Positions 9,263 through 18,509 of a stretch of DNA of 64,000 bases are shown piece by piece. Within the stretch, counting starts at the first letter, position 1. Each line of letters opens with the position of its first letter. Position numbers and translations under genes: made by a program. The notes under the pieces were generated by a model. That model saw only the letters and a program-made list of their open reading frames with translations, was not told the DNA's origin and made no database searches. This DNA is from CBDFKJ01 sp965248805 (GTDB lineage: Bacteria; Pseudomonadota; Alphaproteobacteria; UBA6615): NCBI GenBank assembly GCA_965248805.1, contig CBDFKJ010000009.1:744001-808000 (forward strand). The letters are read 5' to 3'.

Positions 9263-9322
9263 GACGGGCCCTCCAGCCATCGCCGACGTTTGCCGGCACG
9301 TGTTGTCAGCTCAGGTGACGAA

Positions 9323-10681
9323 ATGCACCCCAACGAGGAACGCATCGAGACCGGGCCGATCTTGACCGAGCGCGGCAACGGCCGCGGCCGTGCGGGGGTG
9401 CCCCAAGCCTCCGGTCGTTCGCCACTTGCTGCGATGACAACAAAGGGACCCGCGGCGGTGGGAGCGCCGGAGCGTCATATGCTCGTCTTCTGGCGCTGGC
9501 CCGCCGATCGTCTGGAGGAAACTCTTGCCAAAATCGGCGAGCACTTCGAGATCGATCAGGTCTTGTTATTGCACTGGACCCGGGAGCGCGTCGTCGAAAA
9601 CTTTCAGCGCTTCTACGCGATGGTCTCCGGTCAGGCGTATCAGAAATACACTCAGACCGGTGCCGCGCCGTTCCTCTTCGTTCTCGTTACCGACCCGAAG
9701 CCGGTCTACGGCTATCGCATCGCCGCCGGCAGCGGCTTCAAGAAGGTCAACATCGCCAGCTTCGACCTGAAGCAGACGCTGCGCCGCCAAGGCGGCACCT
9801 CGCTGCACGCCACGAACGACCAACGCGAGTTCCGGCGCGACCTCATGTATCTCATGGGGCAGTCGGCAGACGAATACCACCCACCGAAATGGGACGGCGA
9901 CCTTAGCACCATCCAGAATGTCCATCGCGACGTCATCGCCGCCGACGGGTGGGAGAGCCTGAGTCAGGTGTTCTCGGTCCTGAACGAAGCGGTCGATTAT
10001 GTCGTGCTGCGCAATTTCGCCAAATTGCCCGACGCGCACGTGCACGGCGCCCATGGCGATGTCGATCTGTTGCTCAACGATGTCGAAGGGAGAAACCGGG
10101 CGGCGTCAATCCTGAACAAGGAGCAGAACGCGGGCACGATCGTGGCTGGGCGCAAGGTCTCGTTCGATCTCCGGTCGGTCGAGGATCTCTACTATGATCC
10201 CGAATGGTGCCGGCGCATCCTGCGCGACAAGATCATCGTGCGGGGCGTCTGCGTTCCCAATCCGGAGGATCACTTCTTCTCGCTGCTGTATCATGGGCAC
10301 GTCCAGAAGCCCAAGATCTCGAAGGACTACATTCCAACCTTGATGGAGCTGGCGGGTGAGATTGGCCTCGACTGGATTACACCCGAATGGCTGACGGACC
10401 CCGACAAGGCGGCGTCATTGCTCGGCGATTGGCTGAAGGGAAACGGTTTCTATTTGACCCGGCCCACGGGCTGTCCACAGTACAACTGGAAGTTTGTCGG
10501 CCGCTTCACTCACGCGCCGTTCCTCTATCAATCGACGTCGCTATCTCGCAAGGTTGCGAACATCATGTCGCGCACGCCCGTGCTGCGGCCGCTCATTCCC
10601 CCAATCCTCGCCGCCCGCCGCGAGCTTCGGGCCGTCCGTGCGCGCTTGCGTCGCAAATCCGAGGCTGCACCGGGCGCGTGA
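9323..10681 (+). CDS. Glycan-locus protein with nucleotidyltransferase-like motif, paralogue 1
   Basis: A 452-residue protein of unrecognised function. An N-terminal block of about 150 residues (HMLVFWRWPADRLEE, VVENFQRFYAMVSGQ, SLHATNDQREFRRDLMYLMG) is followed by YVVLRNFAKLPDAH and HGDVDLLLNDVEG. The latter resembles the G-x-D-x-D metal site of nucleotidyltransferase-fold proteins such as the NTP_transf_5 family. The C-terminal part has FFSLLYHGHVQKPKISKDY. The protein at 13342 is a close paralogue over its full length. The start at ATG 9323 follows CAGGTGACGAA; an internal ATG at 9434 would match the paralogue's start better. It directly follows a sulfotransferase-like gene, and the same pairing recurs at 11157-14601. 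Confidence 0.65.
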   Translation: MHPNEERIETGPILTERGNGRGRAGVPQASGRSPLAAMTTKGPAAVGAPERHMLVFWRWPADRLEETLAKIGEHFEIDQVLLLHWTRERVVENFQRFYAMVSGQAYQKYTQTGAAPFLFVLVTDPKPVYGYRIAAGSGFKKVNIASFDLKQTLRRQGGTSLHATNDQREFRRDLMYLMGQSADEYHPPKWDGDLSTIQNVHRDVIAADGWESLSQVFSVLNEAVDYVVLRNFAKLPDAHVHGAHGDVDLLLNDVEGRNRAASILNKEQNAGTIVAGRKVSFDLRSVEDLYYDPEWCRRILRDKIIVRGVCVPNPEDHFFSLLYHGHVQKPKISKDYIPTLMELAGEIGLDWITPEWLTDPDKAASLLGDWLKGNGFYLTRPTGCPQYNWKFVGRFTHAPFLYQSTSLSRKVANIMSRTPVLRPLIPPILAARRELRAVRARLRRKSEAAPGA

Positions 10682-11156
10682 CGGGCCCGCGGCCGTCTCG
10701 GTACCGGCAGGCTCCGCAAATACGCTTGACACGTATTGAAATGACGGCCAGAAACGGAAATCGCCAAATCGGCCGGGGGAGCAGATTCAAGTGCGGATTC
10801 TCGATCCAGCGCTCGTCGTCGGGATCGCTGGTTCGTATGCTTGTGCCACCGTCGGGGGATCAGCGGAGGCTGTGTTTGGATGAGGCGGTCCGATCGCCAG
10901 CGAGGCGGTCGGGAATTGAGGCACGTGGTTGAGTGTCGAAGTCCGTTCAACGTTCGCAATCGATGGCAGTTGGTGAAACTATGGCGGGGCGCCGGGTCGT
11001 GACGGAGTGGCACTCGCCAAGGCGAAGATGCCGCCGACCGCTGCTTGTGCGCGGGCGGCACTGCCTGACGGCTCGGATCGCGCGCCGATGGCACGCCCGA
11101 TTTCGCGCAGTCCAATTCGGCTCCTCTTCGGTGTATTGAGACGGCGGCAAAAACTC
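10682..11156. other. Non-coding gap between duplicated modules
   Basis: About 475 bases with no convincing coding frame. The only long frames are antisense to nothing and have shadow-like composition. It separates the first sulfotransferase/nucleotidyltransferase-like pair from the second and may hold a promoter for the second. No terminator hairpin with a T-tract was seen. Confidence 0.45.
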
Positions 11157-12383
11157 ATGCGTCATTTCGTCATAATGGGAAATACGCGCGTCGGCTCGAC
11201 ATGGCTCCAAGTCTGTCTTCATGCCTTGAATGGGGTATTTTGCACGCGCGAGATCAGATGGCGCATGCCGTATCAAGATCAAACGCCGCCTGTCCACTCG
11301 TATGTCGATAGTACGACCCGGTCGATGAAGGAACGGCTGGAGTTTGGACTTCGTGCAACGGCCAAGCGCGACTGGCTTGCGGTGGGGGCGAAGCTCAAGT
11401 TCGATCCCTACGGCTATGCGCCTCCGTCGGCATTTGCCGATTTGGGCAAGATCGTCGAAGACGACGTTCGCGTCATCTTATTGCGGCGGTCCTACTTCGA
11501 GATTTTCCAAACCTGGAAGGCCTTCGGTATCCGGCATCTTGCCAACCCCAACGCCAAGAAGTTCAAAAATGGCGCCGACCGAACAAGCGACGACAAAGCG
11601 CGAATAAGTCGGTTCCACACGATGCACGGCGTTCCACTCGATATGAAACGCGTGCTGCTGTGCAGCGATGGTAACGTTATCGCGCGCTATCTGCACAACA
11701 AGTACAAGTCGAGCGACACGCTCCACTATTCGGTCGGCGATGCGATCGATGACATGCTGGTGCTGTTCTACAACGACGTGTGCGGTTTGTCGGTAATCGA
11801 GGCGCACGACAACTCTGACGTATTTTCCTATCAGGACATAAGGTCGAAATTTTTCGACCTCGCGCAGTACTTGTCCGTCCCGGTTTCGGCTGAGAAGTGC
11901 GAGGAGGTTTTGGACAACGCGGCCACGCGGCAGATCGAGCCGACGGGTGTGACGCTTGTCTTTCCGGATGAGGCCTTGCGTGAAATTTCGGACTACCTGG
12001 AGACGCTGTTCCACCGGATCAGGACCGGCGAATTGAAGGCGCAGGACGTGATCCGGTACAGTCACGCCGGCTGTACGGTTTCGTTCCACCTGCCGGGTCT
12101 TGCGTCCATTTTCGCCAAGCACGAGGAGACCGAGGCGCTGTTGCAGTCGGCGACCGTCCGCTCTTCCGCTATGCTGCGAAGATTGCTTACCGATGGCCGC
12201 GTGCCGCGCCGTCTGCGAAGGCTGTTTGCGTCGAACGTGCGAGCGCAGGATCGCGACTGGCTTTCGCAGCGGCCGATATTCGTCCCGGTGGCGGTCGCGC
12301 CACCGGCCACGACCCATCCGAAGCGCGCGCCCGTGCCTGCACCGGGCCAGGGCGACCTGGCCCACGCTAGCGAGGGCGAGTGA
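11157..12383 (+). CDS. Sulfotransferase-like protein, paralogue 3
   Basis: A 408-residue protein that starts MRHFVIMGNTRVGSTWLQ, with the P-loop at residues 9-16, then CTREIRWRMPYQDQTPP and YVDSTTRSMKERLEFGLRA. KLKFDPYGYAPPSAF and VILLRRSYFEIFQTWKAFG follow. Identity to the 8039 protein is very high in these blocks and lower in the last 100 residues, as expected after duplication and divergence. The DDMLVLFYNDVCGLSVIE block is shared by all three paralogues and may be the acceptor or dimer region. The frame extends 50 codons upstream, but the paralogue boundary supports ATG 11157. The likely role is sulfate transfer to a glycan. Confidence 0.65.
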   Translation: MRHFVIMGNTRVGSTWLQVCLHALNGVFCTREIRWRMPYQDQTPPVHSYVDSTTRSMKERLEFGLRATAKRDWLAVGAKLKFDPYGYAPPSAFADLGKIVEDDVRVILLRRSYFEIFQTWKAFGIRHLANPNAKKFKNGADRTSDDKARISRFHTMHGVPLDMKRVLLCSDGNVIARYLHNKYKSSDTLHYSVGDAIDDMLVLFYNDVCGLSVIEAHDNSDVFSYQDIRSKFFDLAQYLSVPVSAEKCEEVLDNAATRQIEPTGVTLVFPDEALREISDYLETLFHRIRTGELKAQDVIRYSHAGCTVSFHLPGLASIFAKHEETEALLQSATVRSSAMLRRLLTDGRVPRRLRRLFASNVRAQDRDWLSQRPIFVPVAVAPPATTHPKRAPVPAPGQGDLAHASEGE

Positions 12384-12520
12384 CCCGTGGCGGAGCCAAT
12401 CATCGTCAACTACGGCACGCCGGCAGTGATCGCGGCGACATCTCGCGCACGCCTCGCGCCGGACCCGCCCTATAGGAATGCGGCGCACGCAGCCCCGGGT
12501 GCTTACTTCAGGAGCCGTCC

Positions 12521-13291
12521 TTGATCCCGCTTGCCACACTAAACTACTTGTTCGGGCTACAGGCCCCGCGTCGTATTCTCGACATCGGGACGCAGAACAT
12601 GTTGAAGGCGTCGGAGAAGGCCTTTGGCGAGTTTCTTGATAAATACGGCAAGAAGCGAGATCACCAAAAGGCCGCCGCCGACATGGCGCATCGGTCGATT
12701 GTCCGACCGGGAGAGAAGACCCTCTATCTCTCCGAGGTCCTGGATCACACGCCGATAAAGTATGTCTCCTTTGACATATGTCCGGGGCACAAAACGACAA
12801 TTTTTGATCTGAACAGAGAAAAACTGCCTTGGCGTTACAAGGGGGCCTTTGATCTGATTCTCAATTGCGGGACGAGCGAGCACATCCTGAACCAGGTCAA
12901 CATATTCAAAATAATCCACGACGCCGCGCGTGTCGGCTGTGTGATCTATCATCAGGTTCCGACGACCGGCCGGATCGATCACGGGTACTTCTGCTATCAT
13001 CCGCGCCTCTTCCGCGAGATTGCGGAGGCTAACGGCTATGAAATCGTAGACATCTGGTATAAGAGGGGATTCAAGAGGAACCCCGAACTGGGTGTGGTAG
13101 AGCCACGGTCATCGTCGATGGCGGAAACCGGCATCGAGATCCGGGGCAAGAACGTTTCTCACATGGACATTCCCAATCACGCGATTTGCGTGACTCTGCG
13201 AAAGACGCGATCGCGCGCCTTCAGATTGCCGCTGGAGATCGCCACGCGCCATGCCGAACCCGACAGGGCGGCGGCGGCCTTTTACTCATAA
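12521..13291 (+). CDS. Methyltransferase-like protein, class I fold
   Basis: A 256-residue protein. RRILDIGTQN (residues 17-26) stands where the SAM-binding loop of a class I methyltransferase would be, YVSFDICPG (81-89) matches the acidic second strand, and DLILNCGTSEHILNQ (111-125) is the motif III/IV region. The canonical GxGxG is reduced, so activity is uncertain. It lies between a sulfotransferase-like gene and a nucleotidyltransferase-like gene and has no counterpart in the first copy of that pair. The start is a TTG at 12521, seven bases after AGGAG, a good ribosome site. The base composition looks poorer in G+C than its neighbours, hinting at separate acquisition. Confidence 0.6.
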   Translation: MIPLATLNYLFGLQAPRRILDIGTQNMLKASEKAFGEFLDKYGKKRDHQKAAADMAHRSIVRPGEKTLYLSEVLDHTPIKYVSFDICPGHKTTIFDLNREKLPWRYKGAFDLILNCGTSEHILNQVNIFKIIHDAARVGCVIYHQVPTTGRIDHGYFCYHPRLFREIAEANGYEIVDIWYKRGFKRNPELGVVEPRSSSMAETGIEIRGKNVSHMDIPNHAICVTLRKTRSRAFRLPLEIATRHAEPDRAAAAFYS

Positions 13292-13341
13292 ACGCCGAAC
13301 TCTCAATTCGGGTCCGTAAAATCGGATAGCAAAGGGGCAGT

Positions 13342-14601
13342 ATGATGCCTAATCGAGCACCGGAACGTCATCTGATGATCTTCTGGCGTTGGCCCGCCGA
13401 TGGTCTTCAGAACATTTTGGAGAAGGTTCAAGAACGGTTCGAAATTGATCAGGCCGCCTATTTGCATTGGACCCAGGAGCGCATCGTCGAGAACTTCCAG
13501 CGCTTCTACGCCATGGTCTCCGGCCAGGCGTTTCAGAAGTACACCGAGGCAGGCGCCTTGCCGTTCCTGTTCCTGGTCGTAACGGACCCAGCGCCGGTCT
13601 ATGAATATCGCGTCGCCGGCGGCAGCGGTTTTAAGAAGGTCAACATCAATAGTTTCGACCTGAAGCAGACGCTACGCCGGCAGGGGCGCACGTCCCTGCA
13701 TGCCACAAATACACCGCGCGAATTCCGCCGCGACTTCATGTATCTGATGGGGCAAACGGCGGCGGACTACAATCGGCCGAAATGGAGCGGCGAGATCGAG
13801 GAGATCCACCGCGACATCGTCGCCGCCGACGGGTGGCGCAGTCTGGAGCAGATCTTCTCCGTCCTGAACGAGGCGGTCGACTATGTTGTGCTGCGGAATT
13901 TCGAGGGGCTGCCCGATGAGCACGTTCTGGGGCCGCATGGCGACGTTGACCTGCTGGTCGATGATGTGGATGCGAGGAACCGCGGCGCCTCCATCCTGAA
14001 CAAGGAACAGACGGCGCATACGCAGGTCGGCGGCCGGAAGATCTATTTCGATTTTCGGTCGGTCGAGGATTTTTACTATGACCCGGAATGGTGCCGCCGC
14101 ATTCTCCGCGACAAGGTCATGATCAACGGTTTCTACGCGCCGAATACAGAGGACTATTTCTTCTCTCTGCTGTATCACGGCCACGTGCAGAAGCCGAAGA
14201 TTTCGAAGGACTATGTGCCGCGGCTCATGGTAATGGCCAAGGAGATCGGCCTTGACTGGGTCACGCCCCAGATGTTGAGCGAGCCGAAGCAGGCGGCACA
14301 GCTGATCGGCGATTTCTTGAAGGGGAACGGCTTCCACATGACGCGGCCCAATGGCTGCCCGGCGTACAATCCGGAGTTCGTGGCGCGGGTCGACAATGCG
14401 CCGTTCCTGTATCAGTCGGAGTCGACTTTCTACAGGGAGCTCTTGGCGGCACAGGCCACAGGGACAGGCAAGGTCGACATGGCCGAGCAAGTCAGGCGGT
14501 TCGAGGCAAACTTTATGTCGCGGAGATGGCTGTTCCGAGCGTTCCTGAACCGTCTTTCCGATTATCCCGCCGATCTGCTGCGACGCCTGCAGAGTTCGTA
14601 G
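13342..14601 (+). CDS. Glycan-locus protein with nucleotidyltransferase-like motif, paralogue 2
   Basis: A 419-residue paralogue of the 9323 protein. Shared blocks are HLMIFWRWPADG (residues 10-21), IVENFQRFYAMVSGQ (48-62), SLHATNTPREFRRDFMYLMG (118-137), YVVLRNFEGLPDEH (181-194), HGDVDLLVDDVDARN (199-213) and YHGHVQKPKISKDY. The HGDVDLLVDD stretch with alternating acidic residues is the candidate metal site of a nucleotidyltransferase fold. The C-terminus differs: here it ends in a Ser/Arg-rich helix (RRLQSS), while the 9323 protein has a basic tail. The substrate is unknown; a role in glycan or phosphoglycan assembly is inferred from context. It starts at ATG 13342 after AAAGGGGCAGT. Confidence 0.65.
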   Translation: MMPNRAPERHLMIFWRWPADGLQNILEKVQERFEIDQAAYLHWTQERIVENFQRFYAMVSGQAFQKYTEAGALPFLFLVVTDPAPVYEYRVAGGSGFKKVNINSFDLKQTLRRQGRTSLHATNTPREFRRDFMYLMGQTAADYNRPKWSGEIEEIHRDIVAADGWRSLEQIFSVLNEAVDYVVLRNFEGLPDEHVLGPHGDVDLLVDDVDARNRGASILNKEQTAHTQVGGRKIYFDFRSVEDFYYDPEWCRRILRDKVMINGFYAPNTEDYFFSLLYHGHVQKPKISKDYVPRLMVMAKEIGLDWVTPQMLSEPKQAAQLIGDFLKGNGFHMTRPNGCPAYNPEFVARVDNAPFLYQSESTFYRELLAAQATGTGKVDMAEQVRRFEANFMSRRWLFRAFLNRLSDYPADLLRRLQSS

Positions 14602-14715
14602 CGTCGGTTTGTATGGGCCCGCCAAGCCTCGAAGCGGCAGGGAGCCGCACCTCGGTGCCACCGCACGCGCTCGCGCTGGGCGCGCACGCGCTCGCAGGTC
14701 GGCTCCAGCCTGGGC

Positions 14716-15759
14716 ATGACGCACGAACCCGTCGCGGTCGGCGTGATCGGCGCCGGCTTCATCGCGCAAATCGCACACCTGCCGGCATTCGGCCGGCTCG
14801 AGGGTTGCCGGATCGCCGCGCTTGCCGACAACCGTCCAGACCTTCTCGATCAGGTGGCGGACAGACACAATATCCCGGCGCGCTTTGCGGACTACCGGAA
14901 CCTGCTCGCCGACGCAGACATCGATGCCGTGGTGGTGAGCATGCCCAGGCGTGCGCAATCGGCGGTCGTGCGCAACGTCCTGCAGGCGCATGTGCCCGTC
15001 CTTACCGAGAAGCCCATGGCCTACACGAGCGCCGTGGCGCACGAGCTGATTGCGTTGGCCGAATCCAGTTCGACAGAGCTGGCCGTTGGCTATATGCGCC
15101 GGTTCGATCCCGGGGTCGCAATGTTCCGCAATCTGCTCGTGGAGGCCGGTGGCGATATGGGGGAGCCGCTGCACGTCCGGTTGGGCGACTTCTGTGGCGC
15201 CTATTCGGTCCCGGCTCCGTACCATGTGCGCAGCCGGTGCCCATTTCTCCATCCGGAGGATCCTCCGGCGCCGAGCTTTATCGCCGATGATCTGCACGCC
15301 GCCTACGACTACACGGTCAATGTCGCGAGCCACGACCTCAATCTCCTCCGCTACCTGTTCGGCGACACGATGGCCCCTGTCAGTTTCCGCGTGCGTGCGG
15401 GCAAAGCGCAGCACGCCATATTTGCGACGACCGGCTTCGACCTGGAGCTTTCCGTCGGACCGGCCGATGTGGGTGTCTGGGAGCAGCGCATCGACGTCTA
15501 CTTCGCCAAGGGCTGCCTCAGCCTGGTCCTGGCGGATTCTCTTGCGGGCCAAGCGTGTGCCACGGTCGTGCGCCGCCGGCCTGGGCGCGAAGAGGTCCTT
15601 AGGCCGCCCGTCGCCGACCGGCTGTCGGCGTTCGAACTTCAGGCCGCCGGTTTCCTCGACGCACTGCGCGGTGGGGAGGCCTTCGCCGCCAGCGGGGCGG
15701 ACGCGGCGAAGGACGTTGACACGATCGAGGCCATGTGGCGGATCGCAAGCCTGGGCTGA
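14716..15759 (+). CDS. Gfo/Idh/MocA-family sugar oxidoreductase
   Basis: A 347-residue protein. The N-terminal Rossmann motif is VIGAGFIAQIAHLPAF (GAGFIA at 12-17), and the family's catalytic-region motif EKPMA is at 98-102. The C-terminal half is the usual alpha/beta substrate domain with SHDLNLLRYLFGD. These enzymes oxidise or reduce a hydroxyl on a nucleotide sugar with NAD(P). It is followed by a glycosyltransferase gene; the end of this gene and the long in-frame extension of the next overlap, so they are probably cotranscribed. The substrate cannot be read; a role in making a keto sugar for the later amination or methylation steps is plausible. Confidence 0.8.
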   Translation: MTHEPVAVGVIGAGFIAQIAHLPAFGRLEGCRIAALADNRPDLLDQVADRHNIPARFADYRNLLADADIDAVVVSMPRRAQSAVVRNVLQAHVPVLTEKPMAYTSAVAHELIALAESSSTELAVGYMRRFDPGVAMFRNLLVEAGGDMGEPLHVRLGDFCGAYSVPAPYHVRSRCPFLHPEDPPAPSFIADDLHAAYDYTVNVASHDLNLLRYLFGDTMAPVSFRVRAGKAQHAIFATTGFDLELSVGPADVGVWEQRIDVYFAKGCLSLVLADSLAGQACATVVRRRPGREEVLRPPVADRLSAFELQAAGFLDALRGGEAFAASGADAAKDVDTIEAMWRIASLG

Positions 15760-15821
15760 ACGAGCAAGGCCATGAGACACTCCAGGCTTCGCGTTGCCCC
15801 GGTTACGCGGACAGCGATGCA

Positions 15822-16913
15822 ATGGTGAAGCAACCCGCGCCGACGCGTCCCATCGTGACCCTGGTGGTGCCCAACTACAATCACGCCCGCTTCTTGCCCG
15901 AATGCCTGGGCAGCATTGCGGCGCAAACGCGGCCGGCGGATGAGGTCATTCTCATCGACGACGCCTCCTCAGACGACAGTGTCCAGGTCCTGGAGCGGTT
16001 TATCGGCGAACGCCCAAATTGGCGGCTCATTCGGCACGGCGAGCGGCGCGGCGTCATCGCCGGCCTCAACGAGGGCCTGTCGGAAGCGACCGGGGACTGG
16101 ATCGTTTTTCTCGGCGCCGATGACGGCCTTCTGCCAGCGTTCCTGGAACGTGCGTCCGAGTATGCCGCGCAGACTCCGGTCGCCGGACTGGTGTGCGCGT
16201 GCGCGAGCGTGCTGGCGCAGGGGGCGCCGCAGGCGGTTCGACCGGCGATACTGCCCAGAACCGAGCCGGGGTACATATCACCGGAGCGTTTCCGTCAACT
16301 CCTGCGTACGAGCGACAACTTCTTTCTCGGGACCGTGACGTTGTACAGACGCGACGCGCTCATCTCGCTCGGTGGATTCGACGCGGCCCTCGGCGCCCTT
16401 TCGGACAGCTTCATCGCGCGTCAACTGGCCGCCCGCTTCGGCTTCAGTTTCGTGCCCGAAGTCCTGGGCTTCTGGCGCATCCATGGCGCGAACTACTCGG
16501 TCGCGACGGCAACGGACGCGGCCGCGATTGAGCGCTCGATGTCCCGCGTCCGCGACGTTCTGGCGGCGGAGCCCGGGAGCACGTTTCCGCCCGACTACGA
16601 CCAGGTGCTTGACCGGCGGCTCCGTTTCGGCGGCGCTCGGCTGGTGGCGCTCGACCGGTCCGCGAGCCCGGCGACCAAGGCGGCCAGAATTGCAGATCTC
16701 CTCCGGGCGGGCCGCGCTGAGGGGGTGCTCCTGCGTGCCCTGGTGTCGGCGGGTCGCGTCGGAGCCTATGCCGTGCTGGTGTGGCTTGCGCTGCGCCTGT
16801 GGCCGTTCTCCCTAATTCGGTTGGGACTCGAGCCCTTGCGCAAGCGGTCTGCCATGGCACGCACGATCGAGCTGCGGCCAACCCATATGGTACCGGCGCA
16901 GGAACAGCGGTGA
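15822..16913 (+). CDS. Family 2 glycosyltransferase
   Basis: A 363-residue GT-A fold enzyme. Residues 11-20 read IVTLVVPNYN, followed by ILIDDASSDDSVQVL (43-57) and the DxD-type metal site FLGADDG (96-102). The C-terminal region carries a hydrophobic stretch (VGAYAVLVWLALRLW, around 315-332) that may anchor it to the membrane. GT2 enzymes invert and transfer a sugar from a nucleotide sugar to a growing chain on the inner face of the membrane. An in-frame GTG at 15735 would overlap the previous gene; ATG 15822 is preferred because the conserved domain begins only ten residues later. It is the only clear glycosyltransferase of the region. Confidence 0.85.
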   Translation: MVKQPAPTRPIVTLVVPNYNHARFLPECLGSIAAQTRPADEVILIDDASSDDSVQVLERFIGERPNWRLIRHGERRGVIAGLNEGLSEATGDWIVFLGADDGLLPAFLERASEYAAQTPVAGLVCACASVLAQGAPQAVRPAILPRTEPGYISPERFRQLLRTSDNFFLGTVTLYRRDALISLGGFDAALGALSDSFIARQLAARFGFSFVPEVLGFWRIHGANYSVATATDAAAIERSMSRVRDVLAAEPGSTFPPDYDQVLDRRLRFGGARLVALDRSASPATKAARIADLLRAGRAEGVLLRALVSAGRVGAYAVLVWLALRLWPFSLIRLGLEPLRKRSAMARTIELRPTHMVPAQEQR

Positions 16914-16977
16914 TGTCGGTGGCAGGCGCCAGTCAATCCAAGAGCGATGTCCGCCCATCGCATGAAGGAACAACGCC

Positions 16978-17916
16978 GTGAGAGTGTTCGTAACCGGTGC
17001 ATGCGGCTACAAGGGGACGGTGCTGGTCCCGAAGCTGATCGAGGCCGGTGCAAAGGTCACCGCATTCGACATCCAGTGGTTCGGGAATTTCCTGACACCC
17101 CATCCGAACCTCACCGTCGTTAAGGGTGACGTGCGCAACCCCGATGAGATCGACCTTACCGGCATTGACGCCATCATTCATCTGTCGAGTGTTGCCAACG
17201 ATCCCTGCGGCGACCTCGACCCAAAACTCACCTGGGAAATTAGCTGCCTGGCCACGATGCTGCTGGCGGACAAGGCCGTGCGCGCGGGCGTGAAGCAGTT
17301 TATCTACGCCTCGTCCGGCAGCGTCTACGGCGTCAAGGACGAACCGCAGGTGACCGAGGACCTCGAGCTCCTGCCGATCTCCGAATACAACAAGACGAAG
17401 ATGTGCGCCGAGCGCATCCTGCTGTCGTTCAAGGACGACATGGTCGTGCAGATCATTCGTCCCGCCACCGTCTGCGGTGTCTCCCCGCGCATGCGTCTTG
17501 ATGTCTCTGTCAACATGCTGACCATGCAGGCGCTCACCGATCACAAAATCACCGTGTTCGGCGGCAACCAGACGCGCCCGAACATCCACATCGGCGATAT
17601 CACCGACCTGTACCTGTTCATGCTCGATAACCCGAAGTATGCCGGTATCTACAATGCGGGTTTCGAGAACATCGCCATCATGGACATCGCAAGGATGGTG
17701 ACCGAGCATGTGCCGACCGACATCGTGGTGACCGAGTCGAACGATCCACGGTCCTACCGCATCAATTCGGACCGGCTGCTCGCCACCGGTTTCCGGCCAA
17801 AGAAGACTGTAGAGGACGCGATCAAGGAGATTGTCGGCCACCATGCGCAGGGGGCGCTGAAGGCCGAGGATCGTTTCTATAATCTGAAATGGATGCAGAA
17901 GGAGGTTGTGCAATGA
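16978..17916 (+). CDS. Extended SDR nucleotide-sugar epimerase/dehydratase
   Basis: A 312-residue protein with the NAD motif TGACGYKG (6-13), SSGSVYG (112-118) and the catalytic Tyr-x3-Lys of YNKTK (137-141). It starts with GTG 16978, eight bases after AAGGA. Extended SDRs epimerise, dehydrate or reduce nucleotide sugars. It opens a dense run of genes: the next start (17913) overlaps its stop, and most later genes overlap or abut, which indicates one operon to 27678. The exact reaction is not determined; the neighbouring isomerase and kinase/nucleotidyltransferase genes suggest a heptose-type nucleotide sugar. Confidence 0.8.
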   Translation: MRVFVTGACGYKGTVLVPKLIEAGAKVTAFDIQWFGNFLTPHPNLTVVKGDVRNPDEIDLTGIDAIIHLSSVANDPCGDLDPKLTWEISCLATMLLADKAVRAGVKQFIYASSGSVYGVKDEPQVTEDLELLPISEYNKTKMCAERILLSFKDDMVVQIIRPATVCGVSPRMRLDVSVNMLTMQALTDHKITVFGGNQTRPNIHIGDITDLYLFMLDNPKYAGIYNAGFENIAIMDIARMVTEHVPTDIVVTESNDPRSYRINSDRLLATGFRPKKTVEDAIKEIVGHHAQGALKAEDRFYNLKWMQKEVVQ

Positions 17917-18509
17917 ATGCGTTCACTCCTGATGCTTCCGTGGCGCACTTCATCGACTATTCCCAGCGCCTGAACCGGGTGATGGACGAATTCGACTGGT
18001 CCCCGGTCGCGACATTGGCCGATGATCTGCTTGATTGCTGGCGCAACGGGCGCCAGGTGTTCATGGCCGGCAACGGCGGTAGTGCCGGCAATGCGATTCA
18101 TCTGGCCAATGACTTTCTATACGCGTTGTCGAAACGGGCGGGCAGCGGGCTTCGCGTCGAGGCGCTGCCGGCCAATGCCGCGGTCCTCTCCTGCCTTGCC
18201 AACGACGAGGGCTACGATCGGATCTTCTCGCTCCAGCTTGCCGTGAAGGCCGTCCCGAATGACGTGCTGATCGTGCTCTCGGGCAGCGGCAATTCGCCAA
18301 ACATCGTCAAGGCGCTGCGAGAGGCAAAACACATCGGCATGCGCTCCTACGCGATCCTCGGTCATTCCGGCGGTGATGCCAAGCAGATGGCCGATGTGCC
18401 GATCCACTGCGAGGTTCATGACATGCAGATCGCCGAAGACCTGCAGCTCATCATCGGCCATATGATCGTCCAGTGGCTCTTCAGCCACCGTGACAACGTG
18501 GCACATTGA
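17913..18509 (+). CDS. gmhA: GmhA-like phosphosugar isomerase (SIS domain)
   Basis: A 198-residue SIS protein. MAGNGGSAGNAIHLANDF at 51-68 is the classic GmhA sugar-phosphate loop, and VLSGSGNSPNIVKAL (121-135) is the second one. The C-terminal QIAEDLQLIIGHM region carries the Gln and His that complete the zinc site in GmhA. One zinc ligand position, usually Glu in AQHFAAEL, is Asp here (AIHLANDF). GmhA converts sedoheptulose 7-phosphate to D-glycero-D-manno-heptose 7-phosphate, the first heptose step. The start overlaps the previous stop as ATGA, so it is translationally coupled. A close relative acting on an octulose phosphate is possible given the transketolase genes next door. Confidence 0.85.
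   Translation: MNAFTPDASVAHFIDYSQRLNRVMDEFDWSPVATLADDLLDCWRNGRQVFMAGNGGSAGNAIHLANDFLYALSKRAGSGLRVEALPANAAVLSCLANDEGYDRIFSLQLAVKAVPNDVLIVLSGSGNSPNIVKALREAKHIGMRSYAILGHSGGDAKQMADVPIHCEVHDMQIAEDLQLIIGHMIVQWLFSHRDNVAH

Noticed and set aside
11478..12800. Minus-strand frame of 440 codons
   Set aside because: Antisense to the third sulfotransferase-like gene and the methyltransferase-like gene; no motif.
13672..15822. Minus-strand frame of 716 codons
   Set aside because: It is antisense to the nucleotidyltransferase-like gene and the oxidoreductase, both of which have clear motifs; typical shadow in high-GC DNA.
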